The position numbers were made by a program, and so were the translations under genes. Positions 33,403 to 42,646 of a stretch of DNA of 64,000 bases are shown in pieces (position 1 is the stretch's first letter; each line of letters opens with the position of its first letter). Origin of the DNA: Chryseobacterium cucumeris (GTDB lineage: Bacteria > Bacteroidota > Bacteroidia > Flavobacteriales > Weeksellaceae). The DNA is taken from contig NZ_CP068760.1 in the NCBI RefSeq assembly GCF_016775705.1, forward strand, positions 4,526,001-4,590,000, read 5' to 3'. The notes beneath the pieces were generated by a model, which did not search any database, was not told where the DNA came from, and worked only from the letters and a program-made list of their open reading frames with translations.

Positions 33403-33777
33403 TTAATTACTCAACACTTCAGACAACAGATTGAATTTTGGAATATCAATTTCAAAAGTTTCCTGTGTCTCCATGTTTTTAACCAGGTATTTTCCGCTCA
33501 TATTTCCTACTCCGGAACGAAGCATCACATTGGAAAAATAAGCAAAATTTTCATTGGTTCCTATCTCGGGAGTCAATCCGATCACTCCGTCGCCTATAAT
33601 TTCTGTGTACCCGAATCCCACATCAAAAATCAACCATTTTCTTTTCAATACTTTGATAGGAAAGCTTCCGTCATTTTCTATCGTGATATTGTATTTAAAA
33701 ACGTAACGGTTTTCGGAAGGATAACTGTTTTTACTATCATATTCAGGTATTACTGAAACTTTGATATTGGAAGTCAT
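33403..33777 (-). CDS. apaG: ApaG-domain protein
   Basis: This 124-residue protein has the ApaG/DUF525 fold of immunoglobulin-like strands. Diagnostic segments are YVFKYNITIENDG, KRKWLIFDVGFGYTEIIGDGVIG without its last part being unusual, and TNENFAYFSNVMLRSGVGNM. Family members are linked to Co2+ resistance and ApaH regulation in enterobacteria, but the molecular role is unsettled. ATG 33777 was taken; ATGs a few codons upstream (giving MMFSKM) are possible. It is flanked by the odhB terminator and has no co-transcribed partner. Confidence 0.88.
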   Translation of the reverse strand: MTSNIKVSVIPEYDSKNSYPSENRYVFKYNITIENDGSFPIKVLKRKWLIFDVGFGYTEIIGDGVIGLTPEIGTNENFAYFSNVMLRSGVGNMSGKYLVKNMETQETFEIDIPKFNLLSEVLSN

Positions 33778-33818
33778 TTTTGAAAACATCATGTAGTATT
33801 TTCTTAATAAATACAAAA

Positions 33819-33842
33819 ATCTCGCCTTTTTTAAGGCGAGAT
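33819..33842 (-). terminator. Terminator of the odhA-odhB operon
   Basis: A perfect 10-bp stem ATCTCGCCTT / AAGGCGAGAT with a 4-base loop is followed on the minus strand by TTTTTG. Confidence 0.88.
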
Positions 33843-33871
33843 CATATATTATGTTATAATTTTATTAAAAA

Positions 33872-35125
33872 CTATAATCCAAGGCCTTTTCTTTCGTCAC
33901 CACCCATTAGAATTTCAACAGGGTTGTCGATACCTTCTTTTACCGCTACAAGGAATCCTACAGATTCTTTACCATCGATAATTCTGTGGTCATAAGACAT
34001 AGCTACATACATCATTGGTCTGATTACTACCTGTCCGTCAACAGCAACCGGTCTCTGGATGATGTTGTGCATTCCTAAGATTGCAGATTGCGGAGGGTTG
34101 ATGATTGGTGTAGACATCATAGATCCGAAAGTACCACCGTTTGTAATGGTGAAAGTACCACCAGTCATTTCGTCAACTGTAATTTTACCATCTCTTACTT
34201 TAGTAGCAAGATCTTTGATGTTTGCTTCAACAGCGCTGAAAGACATGTTTTCTGCATTTCTCAATACAGGAACCATTAATCCTTTAGGACCTGAAACCGC
34301 AATTGAAATATCGCAGAAATCATAGTTTACTTTGAAATCACCATCGATAGATGCGTTTACATCAGGATACATTTGCAATGCTCTTGTAACAGCCTTTGTG
34401 AAGAAAGACATGAAACCAAGTCCCACTCCGTGTTTCTGAGCAAATTCTTCTTTATATAGTTTTCTCAATCTGAAGATTTCAGACATGTCAACTTCGTTGA
34501 AAGTAGTTAACATCGCTGTCTCATTCTTCACAGAAACTAATCTCTGAGCAATTTTTCTTCTTAAAACTGAAAGTTTAGTAGTCGTAGTAGATCTTGAACC
34601 TGTTGCAGTAAGAGGGCTTCCTCCTAATGCTGGTACTGCTGCTAATTCAGCATCAGTTTTAGTAATTCTTCCGTCTCTTCCTGTTCCTGAAACCTGAGCA
34701 GCATCCATTCCTTTTTCATCAAGGATTTTCTTAGCAGCCGGAGATGGAGCTCCTGTTGCATAAGTTTGTGGTGCAGCTACCGGCGCAGCAGGTTTTGGAG
34801 CTTCCTGTTTAGCAGGTTCAGCAGCTTTCGGAGCTTCTTCCTGTTTTGGAGCTTCAGCAGCAGGTGCAGCACCTTCCGGCTTTTTAGCATCCATATCAAT
34901 TAAACAAACTACCTGACCTACTTGTACCACATCACCTTCTTCTGCTTTTAAAGTGATTACACCACTTTGTTCTGCAGGCAATTCAAGAGTTGCTTTATCT
35001 GAATCCACTTCGGCGATAGGTTGATCTTTTTCTACATAATCACCATCTTTTACAAGCCAAGTTGCAATTTCAACTTCTGTAATTGATTCGCCCGGTGAAG
35101 GAACTTTCATTTCTAAAACTGACAT
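33872..35125 (-). CDS. odhB: 2-oxoglutarate dehydrogenase E2 (dihydrolipoyl succinyltransferase)
   Basis: This 417-residue protein is the core of the 2-oxoglutarate dehydrogenase complex of the TCA cycle. The lipoyl domain has the lysine in DSDKATLELPAEQSG (about residue 44). A Pro/Ala/Glu/Lys-rich linker, an E1/E3-binding domain (PSPAAKKILDEKGMDAAQVS) and the catalytic domain with SYDHRIIDG near the C-terminus follow. The DKATLELPA lipoyl site is the OdhB type. It is encoded 39 bp after odhA, confirming the substrate assignment. Confidence 0.96.
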   Translation of the reverse strand: MSVLEMKVPSPGESITEVEIATWLVKDGDYVEKDQPIAEVDSDKATLELPAEQSGVITLKAEEGDVVQVGQVVCLIDMDAKKPEGAAPAAEAPKQEEAPKAAEPAKQEAPKPAAPVAAPQTYATGAPSPAAKKILDEKGMDAAQVSGTGRDGRITKTDAELAAVPALGGSPLTATGSRSTTTTKLSVLRRKIAQRLVSVKNETAMLTTFNEVDMSEIFRLRKLYKEEFAQKHGVGLGFMSFFTKAVTRALQMYPDVNASIDGDFKVNYDFCDISIAVSGPKGLMVPVLRNAENMSFSAVEANIKDLATKVRDGKITVDEMTGGTFTITNGGTFGSMMSTPIINPPQSAILGMHNIIQRPVAVDGQVVIRPMMYVAMSYDHRIIDGKESVGFLVAVKEGIDNPVEILMGGDERKGLGL

Positions 35126-35164
35126 ATCGAGTATTTTTTATTTTTTAATTGATTATTATTTAAA

Positions 35165-37981
35165 TTAAGCTGTAACGGGTCTTTTTGCAGGAGCATCATC
35201 TCTGTCGAAAACTCTGTTGATCACTGCATTCTGGTTTTTCTCAAACATTTTGTGGCTACCTGGAGCCGGAGCACCGCTTGGTACCGGAGCAACTACCTGA
35301 ATTCCTGTATCTCTGAAGTTTCTCAGGATATAAGACCATGCCCCCATGTTTTCAGGTTCTTCCTGAGCCCACACCAGTTGTTTTCTGTTTTCATATTTGT
35401 TGAAGATGGCTTCAATAGCATCTGTCTGAAGCGGATATAACTGCTCGAATCTTACCAATGCAATATTTTCACAGTTCAGTTCTTCTTTCTTCGCTAATAA
35501 TTCGAAGTACAGTTTACCTGAACAAAGAACTAATTTCTCTACTTTTTTAGGATCTGCAGCAGGATCATCTAATACCGGCTGGAATGCACCGTTTGCAAAA
35601 TCTTCAAGCGGAGAAACCACTTTAGGGTGTCTCAACAGAGATTTAGGGCTCATTACGATCAATGGTTTTCTGAACGCCCATTTCAACTGTCTTCTCAATA
35701 AGTGGAAATAGTTGGCAGGTGAAGTAATATTGGCTACTACCATGTTTTCATTAGCACAAAGGGTAAGGAATCTCTCCAATCTTGCCGAAGAGTGCTCTGC
35801 TCCCTGTCCTTCTGAACCGTGAGGCAATAACATCACCAATCCGTCCTGGATTTTCCATTTTTCTTCTGCAGCTGCTAAATACTGGTCAACAATAATCTGA
35901 GCACCGTTCACGAAATCTCCGAACTGAGCTTCCCAGATGGTTAATGTATTTGGAGAAGCCATTGCATATCCGTAGTCGAAACCAAGTACACCATATTCTG
36001 AAAGGTGAGAGTTGAATACATCAAATCTGTTTTCAGAAACGTGTCTCAACGGGATGTATTCTTCTTCTGTATCTTCTGTTTTTACTACAGCATGTCTGTG
36101 AGAGAATGTACCTCTTTCCACATCTTCTCCGGAGATTCTTACATTGTGACCTTCTACAAGAAGTGTTGCATAAGCTAACCACTCTCCTAACGCCCAGTCT
36201 AATGAGTTAGCCTCAATAGCTTTGATACGGTTTTCAAAAAGTCTTGTAATTTTATTGATGAACTTTTTATCTGCCGGAAGTGTAGACATTTTAAGCGCCA
36301 ATTCTTTCAGCTTCGCTAAATCATATTTTGTATCTACCGGTAACTGAACTGCTCCTCTCTTACCAATTGGATAGTTTACCCAATCTTCAGCCATGAACAC
36401 ATCCATTACGTTTTTCTCAATCTCTTTTGATGCGTCAAAATCTTTATCCAGAAGAGCTTTGAATTCCGTTTCCATTTTAGCAATTACATCATTTGAAGTA
36501 ACGCTGTCTTTTAATAATTTATCTTTATAAATTTCTCTTGGATTCGGGTGTTTTGAAATGGTTTTATATAGGTTAGGCTGAGTAAATCTTGGCTCATCCC
36601 CTTCGTTGTGACCGTATTTTCTGTATCCTAAAAGGTCGATATAAACATCTTTTCCGAATTTCGCTCTGAAATCAGCAGCAAAATGGATGGCATGAACAAC
36701 CGCTTCAGCATCGTCAGCATTGACGTGCATTACAGGAGATTCTGTAACTTTCGCAATGTCTGTACAGTATGTTGAAGATCTTGCGTCCATATAGTTGGTT
36801 GTAAATGAAACCTGGTTATTGACAACGATATGAACAGTACCTCCTGTTCTGTATCCTTCCAGCGTCATCATCTGAGCAACCTCATAAGCAATTCCCTGTC
36901 CTGCAATAGCTCCGTCACCGTGGATGATGATTGGCAATACTTTAGAATAATCTTTATATTTGTCATCTACTTTTGCACGGCAGATACCTTCTACAAGGGC
37001 AGCAACCGTTTCAAGGTGAGACGGGTTCGGAGTAAGGTTGATGGACACTTCTTCTCCTGAAGCTGTTTTGATCTTTTTAGATGATCCTAAGTGATATTTA
37101 ACGTCACCTGAGAATACATCTTCTTCAAATTCTTTTCCTTCAAATTCTGAGAAAATCTGCTTGTAAGATTTTCCGAAAATGTTGGTAAGAACATTCAGTC
37201 TACCTCTGTGAGCCATTCCTAATACCACTTCATCTACTCCTAACTGAGAAGATCTTGAGATCAGCTGATCTAAAGCAGGGATTAATGTTTCACCTCCTTC
37301 TAATGAGAATCTTTTTTGTCCTACAAATTTTGTATGAAGGTAGTTTTCAAAAGCTACCGCCTGATTTAATTTTAATAAAATTTCTGTTTTTTCGTTGGCA
37401 GAAAGACTTGGGTGGTTTTCATTTACCTGAAGCCATCTTTTGATGAAATCTTTTTCTTCAACGTTGTTGATGTGCATGTATTCTACTCCGATAGAATCAC
37501 AGTAGATGTTTTCAAGGTGCTTGATAAGGTCTGCCAGCGTAGCAGGTTCTTTCATTCCTGTTTCAACCGCACAGTTGAATTTTGTATTTAAATCTTCTTT
37601 AGAAAGACCGAAATTTTCGATGTCTAAAGTTGGGGTATAGTGTCTTCTTTCTCTAACAGGGTTAGTCTTTGTAAAAAGGTGTCCTCTTGTTCTGTAAGCC
37701 TCAATAAGGTTTACTACTTTAAATTCTTTCTTGATGTGCTCAGGAACTTCTCCGTTGGATACTGCCTGAGAAATCTGTTGTTGAACTGCCGGGGCAGCAT
37801 TGGCTGAAGCCTGAATAAATTGAGTGTTATCGTCATCTCCGTAGTTCTCCAAAGCAAAATCGAAGCCTTGAAAGAAAGCTTTCCATGATGGTTCAAGAGA
37901 GTCCGGGAATTTTAAGTACTGTTGGTATAAATCCTCAATTAACTGAGAATGAGCTGCGTTTAGGAATGAAAATCTGTCCAT
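35165..37981 (-). CDS. odhA: 2-oxoglutarate dehydrogenase E1
   Basis: This 938-residue thiamine diphosphate enzyme decarboxylates 2-oxoglutarate and passes the succinyl group to OdhB. It begins MDRFSFLNAAHSQLIEDLYQ, the N-terminal motif that docks E1 to the complex. GMAHRGRLNVLTNI and HGDGAIAGQGIAYEVAQM mark the TPP-binding core. LLPHGSEGQGAEHSSARLER lies in the pyrimidine domain. Length matches typical 900-950-residue E1o. It heads a two-gene operon; a TAAATTTG box is 48 bp upstream. Confidence 0.97.
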   Translation of the reverse strand: MDRFSFLNAAHSQLIEDLYQQYLKFPDSLEPSWKAFFQGFDFALENYGDDDNTQFIQASANAAPAVQQQISQAVSNGEVPEHIKKEFKVVNLIEAYRTRGHLFTKTNPVRERRHYTPTLDIENFGLSKEDLNTKFNCAVETGMKEPATLADLIKHLENIYCDSIGVEYMHINNVEEKDFIKRWLQVNENHPSLSANEKTEILLKLNQAVAFENYLHTKFVGQKRFSLEGGETLIPALDQLISRSSQLGVDEVVLGMAHRGRLNVLTNIFGKSYKQIFSEFEGKEFEEDVFSGDVKYHLGSSKKIKTASGEEVSINLTPNPSHLETVAALVEGICRAKVDDKYKDYSKVLPIIIHGDGAIAGQGIAYEVAQMMTLEGYRTGGTVHIVVNNQVSFTTNYMDARSSTYCTDIAKVTESPVMHVNADDAEAVVHAIHFAADFRAKFGKDVYIDLLGYRKYGHNEGDEPRFTQPNLYKTISKHPNPREIYKDKLLKDSVTSNDVIAKMETEFKALLDKDFDASKEIEKNVMDVFMAEDWVNYPIGKRGAVQLPVDTKYDLAKLKELALKMSTLPADKKFINKITRLFENRIKAIEANSLDWALGEWLAYATLLVEGHNVRISGEDVERGTFSHRHAVVKTEDTEEEYIPLRHVSENRFDVFNSHLSEYGVLGFDYGYAMASPNTLTIWEAQFGDFVNGAQIIVDQYLAAAEEKWKIQDGLVMLLPHGSEGQGAEHSSARLERFLTLCANENMVVANITSPANYFHLLRRQLKWAFRKPLIVMSPKSLLRHPKVVSPLEDFANGAFQPVLDDPAADPKKVEKLVLCSGKLYFELLAKKEELNCENIALVRFEQLYPLQTDAIEAIFNKYENRKQLVWAQEEPENMGAWSYILRNFRDTGIQVVAPVPSGAPAPGSHKMFEKNQNAVINRVFDRDDAPAKRPVTA

Positions 37982-38028
37982 TATTACAGTTTATCTATTT
38001 ATTAAAATTTATTTGTAGAATTAATCTT

Positions 38029-38036
38029 CAAATTTA
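38029..38036 (-). promoter_or_regulatory. -7 box of odhA-odhB
   Basis: TAAATTTG on the minus strand, 48 bp upstream of the odhA ATG. No TTG at the -33 position. Confidence 0.45.
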
Positions 38037-38106
38037 ATAAAAAAAACCGAGTTAGAACAGTCTGAAACCGTTAAAAAAACTTAAGAAAAAATAAATTAAA
38101 AAAAAA

Positions 38107-39147
38107 TTACTTATACACTGATAATGAGAGCTTAACATTCACCTCCTGACCTTCCATAGGACGTTCAATAAAGGTCTGGCGGATATCTCCGAAGCGCATC
38201 TCGTCTTTTTTGGCTTTCTGAATGAGCTGCTGAATGGCCCGAATTCGCCCCTCGTAGTTCCCTTTGTAGTAAATTACATAATTTTGAGACGGATTTACGG
38301 ACCTGAAATTGAAATTATTATCAGACACTCCGATTTTCTTGGAAAGTGGAATTCCGAGGAAATAAGAAACCTCTTTGTCTTTGTAATTATCGGCGTCAGT
38401 AATCAGGATCGGGTACCCGAATTCATCGTCTCTTTTCCCGAGATCCATCGTCACAAAATTATAGACTTTATTATAATTCATGACAATATTTTTGTAAAGA
38501 GCATCTTTCTTGTTTGAAGTACTTACATTAATTCCCAACAAAAGTTTGTCTTCTTCATTTTCCACCATAAGACTATCATATTTGATAGCCGCCATCTGGT
38601 TATCTTTTTCTACTTTATTTCCTAAAGAATTTTTAAGATTCACCATACTTTTGTTGATATTTTCAGCAAAACGGTCTTCAGTCCAGAAGTTTTGCACTCT
38701 TCTCCAGACCGCTAATTTGGGGGTGTGAACATACCAGATAATTTTTGTTTTTTCTGCAGAAACTGGTTTGAATTTAACATCAACCAATGTCGGATTTTCG
38801 TTTTTATCTTCAAAAAGCTGGTATTTCAACGTTTTATTGAGGTTCTCATATCTGATGAACATTTCTCCATCAGTATCATTTTTAGGATCCGCATAGCTGA
38901 TGGCACTTCCCTGTCCTTCGTAAGGCGTATAATAATCAATATCTATGGATGGTGAGCTGGTAAAAAAGTTATTCCATCTTGTAAAATTCTGAAGATTATT
39001 AAACTGAGCAAAAACCTTATCTACAGGATAATCGATCTCTTTTTCAATCGTAAAGTTTTTACTTTCGTCTACAAAATAGTACATGGAAGCAGCATAAGCT
39101 CCTCCCAAAAGAATAATAATTACCGCTAAGATTTTAAAAATACGCAT
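38107..39147 (-). CDS. Membrane-anchored SRPBCC protein with a C-terminal effector-binding-like domain
   Basis: This 346-residue protein begins with one membrane helix (MRIFKILAVIIILLGGAYAA). A START/SRPBCC lipid-binding-fold domain lies at about residues 30-180 (FTIEKEIDYPVDKVFAQFN, then RVQNFWTEDRFAENI). The last ~150 residues resemble a GyrI-like/AraC effector-binding domain (GRIRAIQQLIQKAKKDE, RFGDIRQTFIERPM). The pairing suggests a small-molecule or lipid sensor facing the periplasm. It does not share the glg operon, being separated from glgC by a 265-bp repeat-rich gap. ATG 39147 was chosen over an upstream TTG. Confidence 0.75.
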   Translation of the reverse strand: MRIFKILAVIIILLGGAYAASMYYFVDESKNFTIEKEIDYPVDKVFAQFNNLQNFTRWNNFFTSSPSIDIDYYTPYEGQGSAISYADPKNDTDGEMFIRYENLNKTLKYQLFEDKNENPTLVDVKFKPVSAEKTKIIWYVHTPKLAVWRRVQNFWTEDRFAENINKSMVNLKNSLGNKVEKDNQMAAIKYDSLMVENEEDKLLLGINVSTSNKKDALYKNIVMNYNKVYNFVTMDLGKRDDEFGYPILITDADNYKDKEVSYFLGIPLSKKIGVSDNNFNFRSVNPSQNYVIYYKGNYEGRIRAIQQLIQKAKKDEMRFGDIRQTFIERPMEGQEVNVKLSLSVYK

Positions 39148-39162
39148 CGCACAAAAATAATA

Positions 39163-39170
39163 CAAATATA
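39163..39170 (-). promoter_or_regulatory. -7 box of the SRPBCC gene
   Basis: TATATTTG on the minus strand, 16 bp upstream of the ATG. A second match, TATTTTTG, lies at 39152-39159 but leaves almost no leader. Confidence 0.45.
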
Positions 39171-39232
39171 AAGAGTGACCAATATGCTGATCACTCCAAT
39201 GATATGTTTAACAATAATTAACCTTGTTATAG

Positions 39233-39415
39233 GCTGGAAGCGGGAAGCGGGATGCAGGAAGCTGGAAGTTATTATTTGACAGATATTGCTACCCGATTTT
39301 TGATTGAAAAATTCTTCAAACAAATAAAATAGGTCAGGATTTCTTGTGAAAAACTAACATTTCTATTCCGACATTCATAACTTCCAGCTTCCATCTTCTT
39401 ACTTCCATTCTCCTA
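39233..39415. repeat. Paired heptamer repeats forming a long inverted repeat
   Basis: Five 7-bp units (GCTGGAA, GCGGGAA, GCGGGAT, GCAGGAA, GCTGGAA) run from 39233 to 39267. GGAAGCTGGAAGTTAT at 39257-39272 is a perfect 16-bp inverted match to 39377-39392, which opens a second, inverted 7-bp array (GGAAGTT, GGAAGCT, AGAAGAT, GGAAGTA on the minus strand). The second array reaches the glgC stop codon. Confidence 0.8.
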
Positions 39416-40681
39416 TCCAATATGTGTTCCCGGTGCAATAACAGCCCCTTTCTTTACTACCACAATCCCATCCTGAACAGAATAGGTTCCATAATCACCA
39501 TCCGGAATATGTTTTCCACCGATGATTTTCACATTGTCTCCAATATAACAGTTTTTATCAAGGATTGCTTTTTCTATATAGCAGTATTTTCCAATTCCCA
39601 TATTAGGACGGCCACCTCTGTCGTTCAGAACAATTTCCGTTGTATTTTGGTAGAAATCTGCTCCCATAACGTAGGAGTTTACGATGGTACTTCCTTTGTC
39701 AATTCTGGTTCTGTTTCCAATCACCGAATTTTCAATTTTATCTGCCATGATGATACATCCATCTCCAAAAACAGCTTTGCTTACATAGGAACCATTGATT
39801 TTTGACGGCGGAAGCATCCTTGCTCTGGTGTAGATCGGAGATGAAGAAAAAAGGTTAAATTGCGGCAGATCAAGGCAGAGGTCAAGATTGGCTTCGTAGA
39901 AAGATTCAATCGTTCCGATATCCGTCCAGTAGCCTTCATACTGATAGCTTAATGTCTTATATTTTCCAATGGAACTTGGAATAATATCTTTTCCGAAATC
40001 ATCACCTGCCCCTTCATCAAACATCTTTTTAAGGATATTCTTTGTGAAAATATAGATCCCCATGGAAGCCAGAAACTCTTTTCCGGTGCGTTTATTTTCT
40101 TCTGAAACTTCAGATTTCATGCCTGCCAGCATATCAAAATCCGGTTTTTCATGGAAAGAAGTGATATTCCCTTCGTCATCGGATTTTAAAATTCCAAAAC
40201 CGGTGGCATCTTTTGCATTGACCGGAATGGTAGCGATAGTGAGATCACCTCCGTTTTCAATATGGAAGTCCAGCATTTCCCTGAAATCCATCTGATACAA
40301 CTGGTCTCCTGAAAGAATCAGGATATAGTCGTAATCATATTTTTCAAGATGCTTCATCGACTGGCGTACAGCATCTGCAGTTCCCTGGTACCAGCTGTCA
40401 TTTTCCACATTCTGCTCGGCTGCCAGAATATCGACAAAGCCTTTGCTGAAGATGTCAAAGTGATAAGAATTTTTAATATGTGAATTGAGAGAAGCAGAAT
40501 TAAACTGCGTTAACACCAGAATTTTATTCAATCCTGAGTTCAGACAGTTTGAGATAGGAATATCTACCAGTCTGTATTTTCCTGCAATAGGAACAGCCGG
40601 TTTAGATCTCGTATACGTTAACGGGAATAATCTTGTTCCTCTGCCTCCTCCTAAAACAATAGAGATTACATTTCGATTCAT
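39413..40681 (-). CDS. glgC: Glucose-1-phosphate adenylyltransferase
   Basis: This 422-residue enzyme makes ADP-glucose for glycogen synthesis and is usually the regulated step. The N-terminal nucleotidyltransferase motif is GGGRGTRLFPLTYTRSKPAV, followed by LVDIPISNCLNSG. LSGDQLYQMD carries the catalytic Asp. The C-terminal third forms the left-handed beta-helix (IENSVIGNRTRIDKGSTIVN). Length is typical. It is the last gene of the glgB-glgA-lipoprotein-glgC operon, and its stop lies inside a heptamer repeat. Confidence 0.96.
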   Translation of the reverse strand: MNRNVISIVLGGGRGTRLFPLTYTRSKPAVPIAGKYRLVDIPISNCLNSGLNKILVLTQFNSASLNSHIKNSYHFDIFSKGFVDILAAEQNVENDSWYQGTADAVRQSMKHLEKYDYDYILILSGDQLYQMDFREMLDFHIENGGDLTIATIPVNAKDATGFGILKSDDEGNITSFHEKPDFDMLAGMKSEVSEENKRTGKEFLASMGIYIFTKNILKKMFDEGAGDDFGKDIIPSSIGKYKTLSYQYEGYWTDIGTIESFYEANLDLCLDLPQFNLFSSSPIYTRARMLPPSKINGSYVSKAVFGDGCIIMADKIENSVIGNRTRIDKGSTIVNSYVMGADFYQNTTEIVLNDRGGRPNMGIGKYCYIEKAILDKNCYIGDNVKIIGGKHIPDGDYGTYSVQDGIVVVKKGAVIAPGTHIG

Positions 40682-40695
40682 AAATATCTTGCGTT

Positions 40696-41232
40696 TTATT
40701 TTATTAAGTTTACTGTTCTGTTCTTAGTGTTTACTGCTACTTTAAAGCATTCTTTGTTTTCATATTGGAGTTCGTTTTTATAAACAGTCACCCGAAACTC
40801 ATCTTTATCATTCAATACTAAAACCTCTTTATCCAGGTTATAGATCTCAATATTATATTTTTTAAGTTCATTGCTGAAGAACGGATTTGTAATAAGTACA
40901 TCCATCACATCAGCACTCTTCATTACAAAGCCGTCGACATCTTTACGATACTTTTCTCTCCAGCCTTTCCCATATTTTCTTTCTATGGCATTATAAGTCC
41001 TTTTATTAAGAGCATCTATTCTCTTCATCTCTTCAGGTTCTACCAGACATTCACCTACAGAGTAATGCTTTATTTTCCATTTTTCGGAAATAGCAGCCAT
41101 CGCTTCATACCTTTCCGTTGCCGGAAGACCATAGCCATAGATCCAATAATAACCTCCATGATAGCTTCCTCTGTCTTCTTTACATGAAAACAGCATAAAC
41201 ATTATCACAGAAAGAAATCCGAAAATCTTCAC
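40696..41232 (-). CDS. Small lipoprotein inside the glycogen operon
   Basis: This 178-residue protein starts at a GTG, 4 bp after the glgA stop. The signal sequence MKIFGFLSVIMFMLFSC ends in a lipobox (LFSC) with the lipidated Cys at about residue 17. The mature part is acidic-aromatic (EDRGSYHGGYYWIYGYGLP). It has a central LNKRTYNAIERKYGKGWREKY segment. I do not recognise its family. Its tight position between glgA and glgC suggests co-expression with glycogen genes, but a lipoprotein would face the periplasm, away from cytoplasmic glycogen. The link is therefore unexplained. Confidence 0.72.
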   Translation of the reverse strand: MKIFGFLSVIMFMLFSCKEDRGSYHGGYYWIYGYGLPATERYEAMAAISEKWKIKHYSVGECLVEPEEMKRIDALNKRTYNAIERKYGKGWREKYRKDVDGFVMKSADVMDVLITNPFFSNELKKYNIEIYNLDKEVLVLNDKDEFRVTVYKNELQYENKECFKVAVNTKNRTVNLIK

Positions 41233-41236
41233 TCTA

Positions 41237-42643
41237 TCAGCTATTATATAAAGCTATGTATTTTTCTGCAGATTTCTCCCATGCAAAATCAAAATTCATA
41301 TTGGCATGGATAAGATCTTCCATAACCCCTTTTTGATTATAAATCGCCAATGCCCTGTTCATGGCATGTACAACATCATCTACACCCGGATAAGTAAAGT
41401 TCAGTCCTGCTCCACCTGTTGAAATATCTTCTACCGTATCTCTGAGCCCTCCTGTATATCTTACCACAGGAACGGTGCCATATCTCATGGAATACATCTG
41501 GTTCAGTCCGCATGGCTCTACTCTTGAAGGCATCAGAAGAAAATCTGCCGAGGCATATATCTTATGGGAAAGATGCTCTTTATATCCGAGATCCAATGCA
41601 AAATTGGTGTACGTATAATCGTATTCTTTCAGTTTATTTTCTATATAGGTGTTCCCTGATCCGAGAATCATAATATTTAAAGCGCCATAACTCTGCTTAA
41701 TGCTTCTCCATACAACATCCGGCAGCAGATCTGCTCCTTTCTCTGTTGCGAATCTTCCGATAAATGCGAATAAAGGAAGTTCGGGTTTCAATCCATATTC
41801 TTTACAGAGATTTTCTTTATTTTTTTTCTTTTGAGCGACTGCATTGGTACTGTTAAAATTAAAATCAAGCATCGGATCGGTTTCAGGATTCCAGACTTCT
41901 GTGTCAATACCATTGATGATTCCATATGCCTTTCCGAATTCCTGACGAACTAGGCTTTCCAGTCCGCGGAAGCTGATAAAGAGTTCTTCAAGATATCCTT
42001 CCGAAACAGTGGTAAAAGCATCAGCACATTTAATCATGCTGGCCAGAGGATTCATCAGTCCGTTCCAATCCATCAGTCCCCATTTGTACCCATCAAAAGA
42101 AGGCATATACTGTGCCATACTCCAGCTCATCATGCCCTGATATTCGCCATTATGAATAGTTCCTATTGTTTTTACTCCTTTTAAGAATTCAAATTCATAG
42201 CAGTTTTCTACCATAAAAGGAACGAGACCGGTATGATAATCATGGCAATGCAGTACATCAGGACGGATTTTCATCGCAGAAAGCCAATGCAGAACGCCAT
42301 GCTGGAAAGCCAGAAACTGGAAGCTTTCATCCTGGTACCCATAAGGGTTGTCCCTGTCTAATAATCCCGGAATTCTTACCATATACAGCTCAAATCCCAG
42401 AACATTGGTCTTCTCTTTCAATACCTGAACCTGCAGCATATTGGCTGCCTGATGAATAAATCCGTCAAAAACCAGATCAAATTCATGATCATATACAAAG
42501 GATTTGTTGTACCACGGCATTACCACCCTGGCTTCTACTCCTGCTATTTTATTCTGATATTTTGGTAACGCTCCCACCACATCTGCCAGACCGCCTACTT
42601 TTGCTACGGGATAACATTCTGTACTTAAATGATAAATAACCAT
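41237..42643 (-). CDS. glgA: Glycogen synthase (ADP-glucose type, GT5)
   Basis: This 468-residue enzyme adds glucose from ADP-glucose to growing alpha-1,4 chains. The ADP-glucose-binding KxGGL motif is at residues 15-19 in YPVAKVGGLADVVGALPK. GLVPFMVENCYEFEFLKGV precedes IGTIHNGEYQGM. The C-terminal domain carries FIGRFATEKGADLLP and LMPSRVEPCGLNQMYSM, with the catalytic Glu in the EPCGLNQ loop. It follows glgB by 3 bp. Confidence 0.96.
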   Translation of the reverse strand: MVIYHLSTECYPVAKVGGLADVVGALPKYQNKIAGVEARVVMPWYNKSFVYDHEFDLVFDGFIHQAANMLQVQVLKEKTNVLGFELYMVRIPGLLDRDNPYGYQDESFQFLAFQHGVLHWLSAMKIRPDVLHCHDYHTGLVPFMVENCYEFEFLKGVKTIGTIHNGEYQGMMSWSMAQYMPSFDGYKWGLMDWNGLMNPLASMIKCADAFTTVSEGYLEELFISFRGLESLVRQEFGKAYGIINGIDTEVWNPETDPMLDFNFNSTNAVAQKKKNKENLCKEYGLKPELPLFAFIGRFATEKGADLLPDVVWRSIKQSYGALNIMILGSGNTYIENKLKEYDYTYTNFALDLGYKEHLSHKIYASADFLLMPSRVEPCGLNQMYSMRYGTVPVVRYTGGLRDTVEDISTGGAGLNFTYPGVDDVVHAMNRALAIYNQKGVMEDLIHANMNFDFAWEKSAEKYIALYNS

Positions 42644-42646
42644 TCT

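Noticed and set aside
33376..33756. 126-codon open frame on the plus strand over apaG
   Set aside because: Opposite strand of a conserved ApaG gene; composition looks like noise.
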